A DNA stretch of 64,000 nucleotides from Brachypodium distachyon (Eukaryota; Streptophyta; Magnoliopsida; Poales; Poaceae). The notes beneath the pieces were generated by a model. That model was not told the origin of the DNA. It saw only the letters and a program-made list of their open reading frames with translations, and did no database searches. Positions within the stretch are counted from its first letter, which is position 1; each line of letters opens with the position of its first letter. The stretch is from the NCBI RefSeq assembly GCF_000005505.3, contig NC_016133.3:36232737-36296736 (forward strand), read 5' to 3'. The translations under genes and the position numbers were made by a program. Below, in pieces: positions 61,001 to 64,000 of this stretch.

Positions 61001-62347
61001 TTTACCCTCATGCCTAGCTCTCTGACCACCCCTTTGTCAGCCTTTTAGAACACCGATAAGGCGATAACAAACCTTAACAAAGCTGTTCATTAATTGCAGT
61101 TGCAGATTACTGCTACAAAACAAAAGAGCAAGCGAAGAAGCAAATATACCTTGAATCGTCAATCAACCAAATAGTTATAGATACCGAAATGTTGTACTTC
61201 TTGTGTTCGTGTGGTGTGTGTGTGGGGAGGGGGGCGGGGGTTAGTTCAACTTTTGGGGTACATGAACTAACACAACAAGCTGTCTAAAATAACATAGAAC
61301 TCGATCATTGGGAAACTAGTCCCCTATGAAGCCACAGAAAACATAGAACTCCGATGAGCCGCCATTCCCTAGAGCCACCATTCCCTCACAGCAAAGAGTG
61401 ACTTCTCTCCGACGCACAAGAAGGAAGAGGAAAATGTGGCAGTAGCCAGATTAATTGAGGAAAGGCTGAAACCATAATAATAAGTAAAAAAAAGAAGAAC
61501 AAGTATCTTAGGACCAAAACCAGCATCCTCGGACCATGAAGAAAGCACCCATGAGGTTCCAAGAAAAGCATGCCAAAAAAAGGGTTCCATATCTGACGAT
61601 TTTTTCCGGAATCCAAACGTATAGGGAGATGCAAATCTGGCAATAGAAAAGATAAAAATTACAACCCTAGCTTGAAACCTAAACTGAAGGGAAGAGTAGA
61701 TCCAAACTTTTTTCCACGTATATGGGCGCTTTGTACCTATCCACCGATATCTAGGCCACTCGAGGAAGGGGGGCGATCGAGAGGGGAAAACAGATGTGAA
61801 GATGGATCCTCGCTGCTATCATCCAACGTCCATGGCCTATATATGTTCATGACATGATACTGAGGAAAACAAAACATGGAGCTCATGGACTATATATGTC
61901 CTAAACTTAATCGGACATGTTGTACTTGGAAAATCAAAACAAAGTGGCTATTTGATCTACCCCGGATCATTTTGGGGCAACAAGTAAATTAAGTTGCACC
62001 ACCTAGCTAGGTGTATGCGCCATATATACCTTCTTCCTCAGCAGATACACCAGAGATCTGATCAGTTGTCATCTCGATCTGTTCGTTCAGTGAAACGATG
62101 GCTAGATCTATCTCCTCTCCCAACTCCCGCAGCTTCCTCTGCATCTCCTCTATCTCCTGCATATATACCACAAGTAAGTACCCATCCAAGGGGCTCGAAC
62201 CCTAGAAATTGACGCGGACAAGAGGCGCTCATTAACACACGCACGCACCTGGTCGATGATGCGGGAGCGGCTGGATCCGATGCCGAGGACGATGTCTCCG
62301 GCGTCAGGGTTAAGGGAGCGGTCGTCGGAGTTGCCGTTGGAGTCCAT
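58031..62347 (-). CDS. Nuclear poly(A)-binding protein, PABN/PABPN1 type
   Basis: Six minus-strand exons, 62347-62249, 62156-62030, 58822-58755, 58616-58425, 58336-58257 and 58079-58031, splice with continuous frame to about 204 residues. Residues 34-76 form the helical segment ([20 protein letters not shown]). An RRM follows, with RNP2 (SIYVGN, 93-98) and RNP1 (KGYAYVEF, 132-139). The basic aromatic tail [20 protein letters not shown] and [13 protein letters not shown] is the family hallmark and carries Arg residues that are usually methylated. These proteins bind new poly(A) tails in the nucleus and control tail length. The protein is slightly shorter than Arabidopsis PABN1-3 and its helical segment is less conserved. 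Intron 2 is about 3.2 kb and contains a ~0.9-kb tandem duplication. Confidence 0.92.
58674..58740. mobile_element. Truncated Stowaway-like fragment in PABN intron 3
   Basis: ATACTCCATCCATACCAAAATATAAGGTG looks like one end of a Stowaway or related MITE. No opposite end is present before the exon at 58755, so it is a half element at most. Confidence 0.4.
59951..61912. repeat. Tandem duplication of about 0.92-1.04 kb within PABN intron 2
   Basis: Copy 1 is 59951-60872 and copy 2 is 60873-61912. Both begin CGTGGGTGCTATG and run through TTCCAACGGTATTCCGTTTT, GGGGAGGGG, CCGATGAGCCGCCATTCCCT and GTCCTAAACTTAATCG in the same order. Copy 2 has about 120 extra bases (roughly 61499-61620, AGGACCAAAACCAGCATCCT), or copy 1 has lost them. 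Otherwise they differ by scattered changes of a few percent. Confidence 0.9.
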
Positions 62348-64000
62348 GTCGTCTCGTCTCGCCGCCGCCGCCGCCGCCTCGCTTCGATCGGCTCGCTCTC
62401 GCTCTCGCGCGTCCGTTACTGGTACTGCTTTGCTTCAATTCTGCTGTGGTTAGTCTCTGGTACTGCTTTGCTTCTGCTGCATTTATGTGCAGCCCTGCCG
62501 GGTACGCGTCCCCAGGCGAATGTCCAGCCTACGATCTGGCCTGCTGTCCGTAGGACTGCTGGGATCGGGCGGTTTAGGACAACCCCTAGACAGCGCAGTG
62601 GAGCTGTGTGTCTGTTGTGTGTGTTTTCAGAGGAAGCTTCCTCTTGTTTTTTTTTTGTTTTTCTTTTGACAGCAAAAACCCTCTTTATTGATTATTGGTA
62701 ACAAGAGTTACATCATTAAAAATAAGAGGGAGAATGCATGCAAGGAGGAGGGGAATCAACCCAATACCCAACCGTCGAGAATCTGGCTTGGCGAGCGGGC
62801 AACCTGATTGGAATTACAGAAGAGTTCAGGATCTCAATCACAGAAGATCAGCTGTCAGAGTTAAAAAAAAAACTCTACTACATCCCCCTTAAATGACCCA
62901 TTCCATGCCTAACATAATAGCCGAGGCTTCAGTCATTACTACATCACCCACAAGATCAAGTGTATCATTGGCCTTTTAATTCATCCTTAGAGAAACCACT
63001 CACACAGAGCCTTTTAATTCATCCTTAGAGAAACTTGCATCGACGCCAATCTTGCATCAAATGCTCATAGCACATGTGTACACCTGTAAAAGATATATGC
63101 AAAAAGCGTAGTGACAATGAACTGCACAACCCAACATTCTGAGCTGTACAACATCGGCCCCAATCTTGTTGGGCACCGAGATATGGGGGGCCTAAAAGTG
63201 AAAATAATAATGTCAAAATGGATCAAACATGAAATTATTAGTCACAAAAAAGACCAAATTTATCAAAAAAAAATGCATATCCATCTAGACGTTTATTTGA
63301 GAACAACGCTGTTTATTTTTTTTAATAATTTAACGAAGTATATATAGTTGACTGAACAAGCTGAAATAAACACGAGTGACAAAGAACCTAGATAGAACTT
63401 TAAGTTACACCAAAGACCTTTGAGTTAAACATCTCTAGCTCTGACATATGCATCATGGTATTCCTACAAATCTTTGATGATCATCAAACCGTAGATGAGA
63501 AAACCGCTACATAAGCTGCACTAACCTCGCAGGTATAAAAAAGTATGAACCGTGCGTCCTGGTAGGTGAGAACTAAGATTGAACAACATAGTGGGACGCA
63601 TCCCTCACATGACCACGTATCAAACAATTGCTTCAACAACTAATCTACATATGAAGAGGACAAAAATAAGAAAGTATGGGCCACATATAGATGTTGTCGA
63701 TTGCATTATGGGAAGTGCTAGCTTTGGTGTAGGGCCGGGGCTAGAGCTATTGGTCTGGTTGTTTCTGTGCTCCGATTGTGCTTGAGTCTGGGGTTTTATG
63801 TATATGTATATTCGCTTTCAGGGTATCCATTTCCATCTTGACCATCAACCGTAGATAATTTTCCCAGGTACGAAACCTAATATTCATATCTTAAACTTCC
63901 ACTCTTGATCGAGCTATATTCGATCTGATAATCCTGGACATGTGATAGAGAAAATACCTAATTACATTAAGTTTCTGGAACGTGTCCGCATGTGCTATCC
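62348..64000. other. Upstream flank of the PABN gene
   Basis: The first ~150 bases are the gene's probable 5' UTR and promoter, with CT and GCC repeats. A 27-bp direct repeat (GCCTTTTAATTCATCCTTAG) occurs at 62972 and 63009. The remainder is AT-rich with no supported gene or RNA. Confidence 0.5.

Overview
The window is nuclear DNA of a grass (Poaceae), most likely a cool-season (pooid) cereal relative. The evidence is split genes with GT-AG introns, GC-rich 5' ends of coding regions, many Stowaway-type MITEs with CTCCCTCCGT ends, CACTA-like subterminal repeats, LINE 3' ends, and a Tat-lineage gypsy retrotransposon. Exon limits below were read by eye from splice sites and reading-frame continuity. 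No transcript data or database search was used.

Gene islands from left to right: (1) 1199-4026 (-), a two-AT-hook AHL DNA-binding protein in five exons; (2) 8604-11979 (+), a PfkB-family sugar kinase resembling plastid NARA5, five exons; (3) 14157-15969 (+), an AMMECR1-domain protein, five exons; (4) 16852-18106 (-), an unrecognised acidic protein built round a 15-residue tandem repeat; (5) 23098-23763 (+), an intronless PYR1/PYL1-type abscisic-acid receptor; (6) 27366-27452 (-), an intron-containing elongator tRNA-Met; (7) 28214-29161 (-) and 30383-32616 (-), a tandem pair of BOU-type mitochondrial carriers, one intronless and one with a 1.3-kb intron; (8) 36653-38224 (-), intronless NMD3, the 60S subunit export adaptor; (9) 58031-62347 (-), a nuclear poly(A)-binding protein (PABN/PABPN1 type) in six exons.

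The interval 38.7-57.3 kb is a transposon cluster: LINE 3' fragments, a long-TIR Mutator-like MITE with a 10-bp target duplication, two CACTA-like non-autonomous elements, and an 11.3-kb gypsy element (45076-56356, TSD TCGTC) inserted in the second of them. The gypsy element has no recognisable gag body or protease, keeps a pol broken by stops and frameshifts, and carries a second, spliced gene on the opposite strand between pol and the 3' LTR.

The genes do not form a pathway. They are housekeeping and regulatory genes (ribosome export, mRNA poly(A) binding, mitochondrial transport, plastid function, ABA perception) in a small syntenic block. From memory, the rice homologue of the ABA receptor lies near the end of chromosome 10 long arm close to carrier and NMD3 genes, so conserved synteny is likely but unverified. 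The most novel items are the 15-residue-repeat protein, the antisense gene and mosaic LTR history of the gypsy element, and the intron difference between the two carriers.
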